DNA of 64,000 nt from GH45 sp046704385 (GTDB taxonomy: Bacteria > Bacteroidota > Bacteroidia > Bacteroidales > SZUA-534). The notes below the pieces were generated by a model, which had not been told where the DNA came from, ran no database searches, and saw nothing but the letters and a program-made list of their open reading frames with translations. Numbering within the stretch: position 1 is the first letter of the stretch; every line of letters starts with the position of its first letter. Below are positions 26,551-35,856 of this stretch, piece by piece. The DNA lies in contig JBJKSB010000103.1 in NCBI GenBank assembly GCA_046704385.1, positions 1 through 64,000 of the forward strand. Direction: 5' to 3'. The translations under genes and the position numbers were made by a program.

Positions 26551-26734
26551 TGGAGAAAATGAGTTGAAAACACTTTCGGTAAAAGAAGCAAGCAGCTGGG
26601 GTCTCTATTAATCTATTTTGCCAAAACCTGAGACATTTCTATATGATAAAGCAACAATATTGAAACTGATTGTCACTGATATTTGGTTTTTTTGCTTCTG
26701 TCGAAAATTCAAAAATCAGAACAGAAATATCCAA

Positions 26735-29494
26735 ATGAGACTCAAATCAGGGAAAAAATATTCAAGTATAAGGAAAGTCAGGTCAACACTCGCATGGCTT
26801 ATAATACTTTTCATTCAGGCCAGCCATGTTTATTCCCAGAATATTGAAAACATTTATGTAACCGAAACTTTTAAGGAAAGACCCGTTTCTGAAATTATAG
26901 ACCAATTTCAGTCGAATTACAGGATAAAGGTTTATTATAAAACCGAATGGCTGTCCGGGAAAAATTATACGGGTACATTTAATACAGTACCTCTTCAAAC
27001 AGCTATGAACAGGATTCTGGATGAGACTGGTTTACTATACCTGACTCTGAACAATATTATTTACCTGATCCCCAGGGAAGATGTAGCCTTGTTGCTAAAA
27101 AAAATGACCAATCAAAATGGTGATGCCGATCTACTCAAAGAATACACCGTTGTAGGCAATCCCAATGAATCAGGAAAGTATAAAACCGTAAAAATCACCG
27201 GAACGGTGCGTGACGGAACAACGGGAGTTTTACTGGTAGGCTCTAAAATCCTTGTTGAAAACACCTCATGGTATTCTATATCGGGATATACCGGTAATTA
27301 TGTACTGGAAATTCCGGCGGGCATTTATAAGCTAAAAGTGGTAAGCATGGGCTACGAAGACAATTATATCGATATCAAAGCAATTAGCCCGGGAACCCTG
27401 AATATTGAACTATTCGAGGAATCGCATGAAATTAACGAAGTAGTAGTAAACTCCGACCGGACTAATAAAAATGTTACCCGCGATCAGATGAGTATCCTGG
27501 AAATGAATGCCAAGGCTATCAAGCAACTGCCATCTCTTATTGGAGAACCCGACATTATTAAAAGTTTTGCCAGCATGCCAGGAGTAAAATCAGCCAGCGA
27601 ATTTGGTTCAGGAATCAATGTCCGCGGTGGCAGTGAAGATCAGAACCTGTTTTTGCTTGAAAACTGCCCGATATATAATACTTCACATGTTATGGGCTTG
27701 CTGTCAGTAATTAATCCTGATGCCGTATCAAAAGTGTCACTTTATAAAGGTCATATACCCGTTGAATTTGGCGAACGGGTTTCGTCGGTGATGGATATTA
27801 AAATTGACGATCCTACCATTGAGGAATTTAAGGCCAAAGGCGGTATTGGCATTTACAGTAGCCGGCTTCTGGTAGAAACCCCGCTTTTCGATAAGTTGGT
27901 GAAACTGAAAATTGGCGGTCGTTCAAGCTATTCTGACTATTTGCTGAAAAAAATGCCGGATTACAACCTTCAGCATAGTTCTGCATCGTTTTACGATTTG
28001 ACCGGTTCTGTTTTTATTAACCTAAAAAACAATCCGGTTACCCTTTTTGGCTATTACAGTAACGACTATTTTAAATATGCCAGCGACTATTCCTACAAAT
28101 ACGGCAATAAATTGTATTCGTTAGCCTGGACACATATCTTTAGTCCCTCGTTTTCAGTAAAAATGAGCGGGGCATACAGTAATTATAATTTAACAAATGA
28201 AAACCGGCAGGATGAACTTTTTCAAAACATCGCGCGGTCGAAAATTGAATCGAACTCAGGAAAAATTAACTTTGAGTATCTTGGATTAAGTGATCAGGTA
28301 ATGAATGCCGGATTTAGCGGCGTGAAATACACTATTGATCCGGGCAACCGGAAACCACTGGATTATTCCCAATCGGAACCCTTTACTGCCGAACAGGAAA
28401 AGGGACATGAATTATCAGCCTTTTTGGGAGATAATATAAGTTTTACTCCAAAGTTTTCTGTGCAGGTGGGTTTGCGGTATACTCTTTTCAATTATCTGGG
28501 TGCCAAAACTATTTATAATTATGCGGATGATGTTCCCCGTTTATTTATTAATATGACCGACAGTACAACATATGATAATGGTGAATCCATAATTAAGTAT
28601 AACGGACTGGAGCCACGGATTTCAGCAAAGTTATTACTGGGAAAAGACAACTCGTTAAAATTCAGCTACAACCGCAACAAACAATACATTTCACTTTTAT
28701 CGTTCACTTCAATAACCACTCCTGAAGATACCTGGAAACTGGCCGATCCTTATATGAAGCCTGTTATTGCCGACCAGCTGGCCTTAGGTTATTACCAGAA
28801 TTTTTTAGATAATAACCTGGAAGCCTCTGTGGAAATTTATGGCAAACAACTTCAAAACCTCACAGAGTACAGGAATGGAGCCAATCTTAATTTTAACAAT
28901 CATATTGAAACCGAATTGCTGAATGCCAAAGGAACTAATTATGGAGTTGAATTCTCGTTAAAAAAGAATAACGGAAAATTGAACGGAAGCCTTTCGTATA
29001 CCTATTCCAGGGCCTGGAAGCAAACCTCAGGAAAATGGCTGACCGATATGATAAACCGTAACGAGCGTTACCCTTCACAGTACGATATACCACACGATTT
29101 AAACATCAATGCCAATTATAAACTGAACCGACGCGTAAGATTTGGAGCAACATTTACGTATGCATCAGGTCGCCCGGTTACCTTGCCAGAATATACTTAT
29201 AACCTGGGTTACAGCAAACTAGTATATTACTCTGACCGCAATAAATACAGGCTTCCCGATTATCACCGCCTCGATATTTCCATGAGTATTGACGAAAGTC
29301 TGAAAAAGAAAAAGAACTGGAAAGGCAGCTGGACATTTTCAGTGCTGAATGTGTACGGACGTAAAAATGCCTATTCCATATTTTATCAGAAAGATACGCC
29401 TACTCCTGAAAATAATTACCAGGTATTTACTTTGTATAAAATGTATCTCATCGGTATTCCGATGCCTACGGTGACTTACAATTTCATTTTTTAA
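26735..29494 (+). CDS. STN-type TonB-dependent outer-membrane receptor
   Basis: From the ATG at 26735 the protein is 919 aa; the in-frame TTG at 26618 would put 39 odd residues before the signal peptide (LAWLIILFIQASHVYSQ) and is rejected. An STN domain (about 45-110: PVSEIIDQFQSNYRIKVYY, TGTFNTVPLQTAMNRIL) precedes a carboxypeptidase-regulatory-like domain (about 150-235), a plug (about 270-370, GINVRGGSEDQNLFLLENCP) and a barrel ending in Phe. STN receptors usually signal to an anti-sigma factor, but no sigma/anti-sigma pair is in the window. With the DUF4249 gene 10 bp downstream it forms a recurrent Bacteroidota pair whose substrate is unknown. Confidence 0.9.
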   Translation: MRLKSGKKYSSIRKVRSTLAWLIILFIQASHVYSQNIENIYVTETFKERPVSEIIDQFQSNYRIKVYYKTEWLSGKNYTGTFNTVPLQTAMNRILDETGLLYLTLNNIIYLIPREDVALLLKKMTNQNGDADLLKEYTVVGNPNESGKYKTVKITGTVRDGTTGVLLVGSKILVENTSWYSISGYTGNYVLEIPAGIYKLKVVSMGYEDNYIDIKAISPGTLNIELFEESHEINEVVVNSDRTNKNVTRDQMSILEMNAKAIKQLPSLIGEPDIIKSFASMPGVKSASEFGSGINVRGGSEDQNLFLLENCPIYNTSHVMGLLSVINPDAVSKVSLYKGHIPVEFGERVSSVMDIKIDDPTIEEFKAKGGIGIYSSRLLVETPLFDKLVKLKIGGRSSYSDYLLKKMPDYNLQHSSASFYDLTGSVFINLKNNPVTLFGYYSNDYFKYASDYSYKYGNKLYSLAWTHIFSPSFSVKMSGAYSNYNLTNENRQDELFQNIARSKIESNSGKINFEYLGLSDQVMNAGFSGVKYTIDPGNRKPLDYSQSEPFTAEQEKGHELSAFLGDNISFTPKFSVQVGLRYTLFNYLGAKTIYNYADDVPRLFINMTDSTTYDNGESIIKYNGLEPRISAKLLLGKDNSLKFSYNRNKQYISLLSFTSITTPEDTWKLADPYMKPVIADQLALGYYQNFLDNNLEASVEIYGKQLQNLTEYRNGANLNFNNHIETELLNAKGTNYGVEFSLKKNNGKLNGSLSYTYSRAWKQTSGKWLTDMINRNERYPSQYDIPHDLNINANYKLNRRVRFGATFTYASGRPVTLPEYTYNLGYSKLVYYSDRNKYRLPDYHRLDISMSIDESLKKKKNWKGSWTFSVLNVYGRKNAYSIFYQKDTPTPENNYQVFTLYKMYLIGIPMPTVTYNFIF

Positions 29495-29504
29495 ATGACT
29501 GTAA

Positions 29505-30689
29505 ATGGTTGAAAAAATAAAAAATATAAAGATTCTCTTATTCAAATCCGTTTTAGGAATCGGATTTCTTATGGCTGTATTATTATTCAACCGGTGCCAG
29601 GAACCTTATTTTAATGATGCATTAGATGCACAACAACAAATTCCGGTTTTTAGCGGATTGTTATCTAATATTAACACTATAAATTCCTTTGAGCTTTATT
29701 ATGCCATGCCGTATACCAACCAGCGCATGCAACGCATTCCAGGGGCCATCATTACCATTTCCGACAGTTTAAACCACACGGTTGAACTGGCTGAACCCTC
29801 ACCCGGAATTTATACATTACCTGCTGGAAATGAAAGCCTTCCCAAAAACCAGTTTTATGTAGCTACCATACAAATGCCTGATGGTGAAATTTTAAAATCA
29901 CAGCCGGTTTATTATTACGATACCTTGCCCATTGCCAGTACTTTTTTTGATTTTAATATTCAAAGCAGTGTGGTTAAAAATACTTCAGGCGGTTATTCAA
30001 ATGTAAACCAGGAAGGCATTCTGGTGCAATTTAAGTTAAAACAGCCTGCAACTGAACCGGTGTACTACCGGGCCAATGCTAATTATTATGTACATTCACA
30101 GAGGTGGGTAAGCCGAAGAGGTGAAATTACTATAACCAGTGACCAATGGGATGTTGTTTACGATATTTATTATGATACGCTGTACGATATTTACGAAGGA
30201 ATAACCTATACCGATTTTCCCCTAATTGGTGAACTTAAACCTTATATCGATTACAGCCCCGCTGATTTGATCCTTAACCCCCTGTTTTTACCTGCTGATC
30301 GTAATTGCCGAAATTTTACCCATTATACTCCCGACAGATTTATTGAGTGGGTAATTCCTATCGATTTGTACCATAATTCCAGGGATATTTACCAGTATTA
30401 TAACAATGCAGTGGAACAACTTACTGCTGCCGGACAAATATTCGATCCCATACCTGAACAGTTGATGGGAAATATGTATAACGAAACTGATCCTACAAGG
30501 CCTGTACTTGGGCTGTTTGATATTTCATCCGTAAACCGGAAATACCTCTCGGTTTATGTTTTTGAATCGCTGGGTTACCGGTCGTATCAAAGCAAAGTAC
30601 TGGAAGACACTATAATCAGGCAGGGCTGGTACCCAAATTCAAACAGGACTGATACGGTTTTCAGAGATTCACTCCCTCGTTTCAAATAA
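29505..30689 (+). CDS. DUF4249 family outer-membrane lipoprotein
   Basis: This 394-aa protein has a hydrophobic leader and lipobox-like LLFNRC (Cys 28). The following QIPVFSGLLSNINTINSFEL, IPGAIITISDSLNHTVEL and SPGIYTLP blocks match the beta-rich N-terminal part of DUF4249 proteins, which are found next to STN-type TonB receptors and may assist them as SusD assists SusC. Biochemical function is not established. It overlaps nothing and is spaced 10 bp and 14 bp from its neighbours, so it is cotranscribed with them. Confidence 0.8.
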   Translation: MVEKIKNIKILLFKSVLGIGFLMAVLLFNRCQEPYFNDALDAQQQIPVFSGLLSNINTINSFELYYAMPYTNQRMQRIPGAIITISDSLNHTVELAEPSPGIYTLPAGNESLPKNQFYVATIQMPDGEILKSQPVYYYDTLPIASTFFDFNIQSSVVKNTSGGYSNVNQEGILVQFKLKQPATEPVYYRANANYYVHSQRWVSRRGEITITSDQWDVVYDIYYDTLYDIYEGITYTDFPLIGELKPYIDYSPADLILNPLFLPADRNCRNFTHYTPDRFIEWVIPIDLYHNSRDIYQYYNNAVEQLTAAGQIFDPIPEQLMGNMYNETDPTRPVLGLFDISSVNRKYLSVYVFESLGYRSYQSKVLEDTIIRQGWYPNSNRTDTVFRDSLPRFK

Positions 30690-30703
30690 AGCATTGAGCA
30701 AAC

Positions 30704-32407
30704 ATGAAGTTTTTAAAAGGCAATATATTATTTTTCATTTTATTCATCCTCCTTTCCCTGGCATGGAATTCTGGTTTTACAACTGAAAAAGGAAATTCTG
30801 AATCTTTGTATGAAACGGTTTTTGTGCAAATCAACCGAAGCATTTTTATAAGTGGATCGGAACTAAAATATAGTGCCTGGGTAACCAATGAAACGGATAA
30901 ACAAACCAGCAATATTATCTACTTTGAAATTATTGACTGTAATGGTTGGCCGGTTTCAAAATGGAAATCGAAAACACAGCAACACAAGTGTTCCGGTGAA
31001 AAAACCATACCGGAATCGATAAACAACGGTTTGTATTTTTTCAGGGCCTATACGAATGCCATGCGGGAATATCCGAATGAGGCAGTTTTTACGACACCTA
31101 TTTTAATACAACGTATTTATGAAGATCCGGCCGATTCCGTTTGCCTGACCGATACCTATAAGCTAACTGATACCATACAAATTAAAAATCAGGGAAGTAA
31201 TCATAAATTTTTAAATATTGAAGTATCCCAAACTAATGACCTTACTTTGAATTTGGTTGCTGGAGATGAACTGAAAAATTCTGATCTCACGGTGGCAATT
31301 ACAGAATTACCCGATATACTTTTTTTAAACACCCCCATAAATTTTGAAGCCAAAGCAAAAAATAGCCGGGAGTTTCTTTTCAAAAAGAAACCGGAATTGC
31401 TGCCCCATGAAAATGGTTATTATTTACTTTCAGGCCGTTTATTGTATCTGCCCGATTCAGTTCCGGTTGCTCAAAAATACATTTATCTTGCCTCACCGGA
31501 CAGCACCATTCATTTTAGCTATTTTAAAACTACTAAAAATGGCGAATTTTGCTTCCTTATTGACTCTGCCTACGATAATAAAATCCTATATCTGCAACTT
31601 GATGACCTGGAATGCCCAAAGGATAGTTTGTTCTGGGATGTAGATTCAAAGGAACCCAACAAGCCTTTTAAATACCATTATTATCATAGAAAAACATCGG
31701 ATTCTGAGAGAGATTATATAGATGAATTGCAAAAACGTGAAATTATAAACCAGGTATATAAGTCATCAAAAAGTGAAGTAAAACACACCCCGATCGAAAT
31801 CATCCAGCCCAATTTCTTTTATAAACCTGCTTATGTGGTAAAACCATCTGATTACGTTGATCTGAATGACTTCCGTGATATTTGTGATAATATTCTGCCT
31901 TCGGTACGATTTAAAGTTGAAAATAATAAAGTGGAGATTGGCATGGTGATCAACCAGCAGGTAATTTATGATAATATTTTATTATGTGTTAACGGAATAC
32001 CCTGTTTGAATATGAATTTTATAGAGAATTTAAACTCGAAAGATATTAAGCAAATTGAAATATTCAACCAGGTGCTTATGTATGGCGATCTTACATTTAA
32101 CGGTGTTATCGGAATTTATACCAACAAAGACGGATTGGACGAACGGTTATTCTGTAATCCCTATTATGCTTTTACAAATAGTTATTATAGCGACGGGAAT
32201 AGTGCAACTTTCCAATCCCCAACAACTTCATCACCTAATGTAAATCCTGACTATTACTGGAATCCGTCTGTCAATTTAAAAGGAAAGGAATCGCAATGTA
32301 TTCGAATTCCAAAACCGGAAATCGGAACAAGCTATATTATTTCAGTAAACGGATTGGTAAATCAGCTGTATCCTTTTGGATATCAGAAAATTATTAAGTT
32401 AAAATAA
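30704..32407 (+). CDS. Secreted MG2-like protein with plug-like C-terminus, unknown function
   Basis: This 567-aa protein has a signal peptide (about residues 1-27). The segment ETVFVQINRSIFISGSELKY (about 37-56) and the following beta strands resemble the alpha-2-macroglobulin MG2 module that opens many Bacteroidota surface proteins. The C-terminal part, with NILLCVNGIPCLN and MYGDLTFNGVIGIYTN (about 420-475), resembles a TonB-receptor plug region without a barrel. The protein ends shortly after, so it is not a receptor itself. It is third in the operon with the receptor and DUF4249 lipoprotein and may belong to one outer-membrane complex. Function is not known. Confidence 0.7.
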   Translation: MKFLKGNILFFILFILLSLAWNSGFTTEKGNSESLYETVFVQINRSIFISGSELKYSAWVTNETDKQTSNIIYFEIIDCNGWPVSKWKSKTQQHKCSGEKTIPESINNGLYFFRAYTNAMREYPNEAVFTTPILIQRIYEDPADSVCLTDTYKLTDTIQIKNQGSNHKFLNIEVSQTNDLTLNLVAGDELKNSDLTVAITELPDILFLNTPINFEAKAKNSREFLFKKKPELLPHENGYYLLSGRLLYLPDSVPVAQKYIYLASPDSTIHFSYFKTTKNGEFCFLIDSAYDNKILYLQLDDLECPKDSLFWDVDSKEPNKPFKYHYYHRKTSDSERDYIDELQKREIINQVYKSSKSEVKHTPIEIIQPNFFYKPAYVVKPSDYVDLNDFRDICDNILPSVRFKVENNKVEIGMVINQQVIYDNILLCVNGIPCLNMNFIENLNSKDIKQIEIFNQVLMYGDLTFNGVIGIYTNKDGLDERLFCNPYYAFTNSYYSDGNSATFQSPTTSSPNVNPDYYWNPSVNLKGKESQCIRIPKPEIGTSYIISVNGLVNQLYPFGYQKIIKLK

Positions 32408-32408
32408 A

Positions 32409-33089
32409 ATGCAAAAATTAATTATCATAATACTTGCTGTAGCAATTAACTGTTTAACTAATAAAGCTTTTACACAAAATAAAGCTAATGAAGCCTTTGC
32501 TCAGGCCCTGGCCCAATCAGTGTCAGTACCAGTGGCAGCTACACTCTACATAAATGAATTTCCATCAAAAAAAGAACAATTTACCAGCGATTGGGCGAAA
32601 GGAGACATTTTTTACACCAATGGATCGATATCAAAAAACTGCAATTTACGATACAATTGTTGGAAAGACGAACTGATTTGGTTACGCAATACCGACTACA
32701 AAACCGGAACCGTAATAAAGGATTTTGTGGCAGATTTTACCCTGATCAATGCTGCCGGTGAAACCAAAAAATTTACAAAATACTATGACCAGTCCGGTAT
32801 TTTTAACCAGACCATTTTTCTGGAAGTGCTCAGCCAGGGAAAAATTTCATTGTATTGTTACCGCAAAGTATCTTACAACAAATCGAACGATAGTTTTAGC
32901 CAGAAGCACCAGTATTTTTTAAAAATAAACGGACAGATGATTAAAATAAAACTTAAAAAATCGTCGGTATATGCCTTGTTTTCAGCTGAAAATCAAAAAA
33001 AGTTAAAAGCAATTCTCTCTAATAATCATTTAAAATTGAAAAAGGAATATGAACTGGCACGTGCTTTTGATATTTTTAATGGAGATTAA
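32409..33089 (+). CDS. Small secreted protein of unknown function
   Basis: This 226-aa protein has a signal peptide (cut near KAFTQ) and starts one base after the preceding stop, so it is translationally linked to the MG2-like gene. The mature part reads as a short beta-rich segment (GDIFYTNGSISKNCNLRYN, DELIWLRNTDYKTGTVIKDF) and a Lys-rich helical tail. The pattern of a recast, strand-rich domain asking for LRYN-like residues is common in small Bacteroidota exported proteins, but I recognise no named family. Its role is presumably tied to the receptor operon. Confidence 0.6.
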   Translation: MQKLIIIILAVAINCLTNKAFTQNKANEAFAQALAQSVSVPVAATLYINEFPSKKEQFTSDWAKGDIFYTNGSISKNCNLRYNCWKDELIWLRNTDYKTGTVIKDFVADFTLINAAGETKKFTKYYDQSGIFNQTIFLEVLSQGKISLYCYRKVSYNKSNDSFSQKHQYFLKINGQMIKIKLKKSSVYALFSAENQKKLKAILSNNHLKLKKEYELARAFDIFNGD

Positions 33090-33091
33090 TT

Positions 33092-33520
33092 TCAAAACCA
33101 GGTACCCTTCTTATATTCACGGTATTCATCTCCAAATTTTTCTTCAAGTACTTTCTCCTCCTTTTTGACACGGTTCATTTGCACTGGAATTAATACCAAA
33201 AGTACAATTAGCACGTAAAACTGCTGCATAAACAAGATGAATCCCAGAATGAATGTAAATCCGAAAACATATATGGGGTGACGAATTACCCTGTAAATTC
33301 CATCTTTTACTAACTTATTTGCTTCGGCGGATACCTGGAATGCCCTGCCCAGTTTTATTCGGGCCATGGTGAAAAAAACAAGGGAAACAGGCATTAAAAT
33401 CAATCCCGAAATATTATAAGGATTTACAGAGACATTTGTATTAAATTGATAAATGACAAAAAATGCCAATGCTACATAGATAATTACCAGTGTAAAATAG
33501 TTGAGCAAGATATTTTTCAT
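33092..33520 (-). CDS. Isoprenylcysteine/phospholipid methyltransferase-like membrane protein
   Basis: This 142-aa protein has about four membrane segments and the ICMT/PEMT signature: LVKDGIYRVIRHPIYVFGF followed by a second transmembrane pair and EEKVLEEKFGDEYREYKK. Bacterial members methylate lipids, isoprenoid groups or small molecules using S-adenosylmethionine bound at the RHP and EE motifs; the substrate cannot be told from sequence. It is convergent with the receptor operon (2 bp between stops) and stands alone on its strand. Confidence 0.85.
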   Translation of the reverse strand: MKNILLNYFTLVIIYVALAFFVIYQFNTNVSVNPYNISGLILMPVSLVFFTMARIKLGRAFQVSAEANKLVKDGIYRVIRHPIYVFGFTFILGFILFMQQFYVLIVLLVLIPVQMNRVKKEEKVLEEKFGDEYREYKKGTWF

Positions 33521-33563
33521 AGTTATTAAATTTATATGAAGCTGCCTAAAAGCTTTTTATTGA

Positions 33564-33649
33564 TGTCGTTGCGACGAAGAATGAGGAAGCAATCTTTAAA
33601 ATCAGCCATTTATGAATTTTTAAAGATTGCTTCGTTCCTACCAACGACA
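33564..33649. repeat. REP-like imperfect palindrome
   Basis: The left arm TGTCGTTGCGACGAAGAATG (33564-33583), continuing GAGGAAGCAATCTTTAAAA, pairs with a right arm containing TTTTTAAAGATTGCTTCGTT and ending CCAACGACA (33649). The innermost match, GAAGCAATCTTTAAAA, is perfect. The arm sequence has the look of the GTCGTTGCGA...GAAGCAATCT repeats common in Bacteroidota genomes. It lies between the methyltransferase and beta-helix genes. Confidence 0.75.
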
Positions 33650-33685
33650 ACTTAAAATATTCTTTAGGATGCCCAATGATTCAGA

Positions 33686-35545
33686 TTATTTTTGAGGAGG
33701 ATAAGCTCCAATATATTTTGTTCCTGATTGATTTTTCACAACATCCAAAATTTCCTTTGGAATAGTCACAGCGGCATCTTCGCCTTTAAACCCATTCTGT
33801 ATGTGAAAATTGTTTAACTCGGTACTTTTAAAAAGCGGGCCCGAATAATTTAATAAACTTAAACCACCCTTTTCGTAGTTCTTTACCTTATTGTTTAGTT
33901 CTGCTGTTGTTTTAAATGTAGATTCACAGTCGTCGCCCTGTTTTTGGCTTAACCAAACAATAGGTTGATCATTGTCACCTAACTCCACATAGACATTATG
34001 GTCTAATACTTTTAAAGCCGGAATCTTTTGCTGGTCGCATTGATCGGGTCGTTGGCCGATTGATAAAAGTGGTCGGTTGTAATTTACATCACCTACCATA
34101 AGATTGTTAACAAATTCGTGGTTGATCCTTCCAAGCACATCGGGTCCGGTAGTAACATGCCATCCAAAGTGATCGGCGTTTTCACCCCTGCGGTCGCGGT
34201 TGAATACGGCAGTACTGTTAACAAAAGTATTATTATAAACCTTTGCTCCGGTAGAATTTAAAATGGCAATACCATTATCATCATTTACAAAAACATTGCC
34301 CGCAACAACAACTCTTTTCGAAATTTCGAAAAAGAAACCATTATCAGCAGGCCATGCAGTATTTGGAACAAAGGTCCTGTACCGGTCACCTACATTTTGA
34401 ATCCAGTTATTGGTAAATACACCGTCTTCATTACCCACATCGAACCAAACACCCACTGAATTATGTAAGTCTATTATCAGGTTGTCGTTACAGGTCACCC
34501 GATGTGTCTGGTTGAAAATTTTTACGGCAGAAGCGTAATATCCATGTATATCCTCAACATTGTTTTTCGTGAAAATATTTCGTTCCAGCAACACATCGCT
34601 CGATGCCACAATATAAATCCCTTCTGTTCCGGTATGAGTAACTTTACAATTTTTTAGTGTGAGTTTATCACCCAACATAAAGGCACCCACACGCCCCCCG
34701 TATGAAATAGTACAATTTTCAATGGTAGTTCCCACTACATCTTTGCCATGTTCTTCTTCTTTTGATATCTCATTGGGATAATATCCTTCCACATCAATAA
34801 CATGGAATGCATATTGTGTAAAAGTAATCCCTTTAAGTGTTGGCCCCAGGTGGTCAGCTTTCTTTCCGTTTGCGTCCTTTGATGTAATTATCAATCCCTG
34901 GTTGAAGGCAGTAATTTCCACCTGTTTATCGGTAGGATCAATGGTTAGATAAACATAGTGGTTTTCATAATCAATATAATAATGGTCTTTATCTAAATCC
35001 CCCAGCCAACCAGCCGATTGCAGATATTTGCCATTGACGAAAACCATGTCATTATTAAATTTGTGAACGGGTGTTACCCTGCCTGCCGATTCTTTCCTCC
35101 ACCAATCGTCCGGAGCCGATGGAAATAGATGCTCCCATTTAATTTTCCACAATCCCTGATCGCCGGTATACGGAGAGCGTACACTTTCCCAACCTTTTGC
35201 AATATAAGTTCCTTTCAAAACAGGTGTTTCATCCTGGTAAGGTTGCATAACAATACGTTGATTTAGCATCAAATCCCCGGTACGGTAAGTACCTCCTCTC
35301 AACACTATGGCATCTCCGGTAACTACTTTCGAAATGGCATTTTCAATTGTTGTTGGTGTTTTTAATGATTTGCCATCGGCATCCGTCTTACCATCAGGAG
35401 AAACAAAATATATAATTCCCGATACTTTCTGTAGCTCATAGGTTTGAGGAATAGGTCCATAAGGGCCTCCACTGGGTTGAGCTTTAGCATTTTGTACTAA
35501 AATTAAACCGATAGAAATAATCAATGCTTTTACTATCTTTTTCAT
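33686..35545 (-). CDS. Secreted right-handed parallel beta-helix protein
   Basis: This 619-aa protein has a signal peptide (cut near NAKAQ). The segment IIYFVSPDGKTDADGKSLKT with DAIVLRGGTYR (about 45-100) is the DUF1565-like opening of parallel beta-helix proteins. Repeating rungs follow (GTTIENCTISY, LTLKNCKVTHTGTEGIYI, VLLERNIFTKNN, VVVAGNVFVND, AKVYNNTFVNS). Such folds occur in polysaccharide lyases and some glycoside hydrolases, but no catalytic signature is clear enough to assign one. It is monocistronic and not obviously linked to the mannan genes. Confidence 0.75.
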   Translation of the reverse strand: MKKIVKALIISIGLILVQNAKAQPSGGPYGPIPQTYELQKVSGIIYFVSPDGKTDADGKSLKTPTTIENAISKVVTGDAIVLRGGTYRTGDLMLNQRIVMQPYQDETPVLKGTYIAKGWESVRSPYTGDQGLWKIKWEHLFPSAPDDWWRKESAGRVTPVHKFNNDMVFVNGKYLQSAGWLGDLDKDHYYIDYENHYVYLTIDPTDKQVEITAFNQGLIITSKDANGKKADHLGPTLKGITFTQYAFHVIDVEGYYPNEISKEEEHGKDVVGTTIENCTISYGGRVGAFMLGDKLTLKNCKVTHTGTEGIYIVASSDVLLERNIFTKNNVEDIHGYYASAVKIFNQTHRVTCNDNLIIDLHNSVGVWFDVGNEDGVFTNNWIQNVGDRYRTFVPNTAWPADNGFFFEISKRVVVAGNVFVNDDNGIAILNSTGAKVYNNTFVNSTAVFNRDRRGENADHFGWHVTTGPDVLGRINHEFVNNLMVGDVNYNRPLLSIGQRPDQCDQQKIPALKVLDHNVYVELGDNDQPIVWLSQKQGDDCESTFKTTAELNNKVKNYEKGGLSLLNYSGPLFKSTELNNFHIQNGFKGEDAAVTIPKEILDVVKNQSGTKYIGAYPPQK

Positions 35546-35764
35546 AATTTATTTTGGATTAGATTTGTTTCATATAGTCATTTTCTCTTTTAATAGCTTA
35601 CAAGTCAATTATAAGACTCTTAACTGATTAGTTACGGTTCACTATCGTCCGAGGCAAAAATCAGAGCTGGCCATAACCCCGCAATTTTGTCTTATATCGG
35701 CCTATTTGCTCAGGCTAAATCCTGTAACAACCAACCCGTTTTATGTTGGCTAATGTAAAAAAAA
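35546..35764. other. Gene-free stretch upstream of the beta-helix gene
   Basis: This is the leader region of the beta-helix gene plus sequence of no recognised type. Short stop-limited frames exist on the minus strand but none has a start, a family motif or consistent codon use. The FISUMP terminator follows. Confidence 0.5.
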
Positions 35765-35794
35765 CAAGGGAAACTTTTATGATAGTTTCCCTTG
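35765..35794 (-). terminator. Rho-independent terminator after the FISUMP gene
   Basis: A perfect 11-bp stem (CAAGGGAAACT at 35765-35775 with AGTTTCCCTTG at 35784-35794) and 8-nt loop are followed on the minus strand by eight T residues. It lies 63 bp beyond the FISUMP stop codon. Confidence 0.9.
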
Positions 35795-35856
35795 AAATGG
35801 ATTAGAAATTTCCTTGTAGATTTAACTTAAATTAAGAAAAGAAGCATAAATTAATT

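Noticed and set aside
26618..26734. A TTG-started extension of the TonB receptor
   Set aside because: It would place 39 Phe/Cys-rich residues ahead of a normal signal peptide. The ATG at 26735 is a better start.
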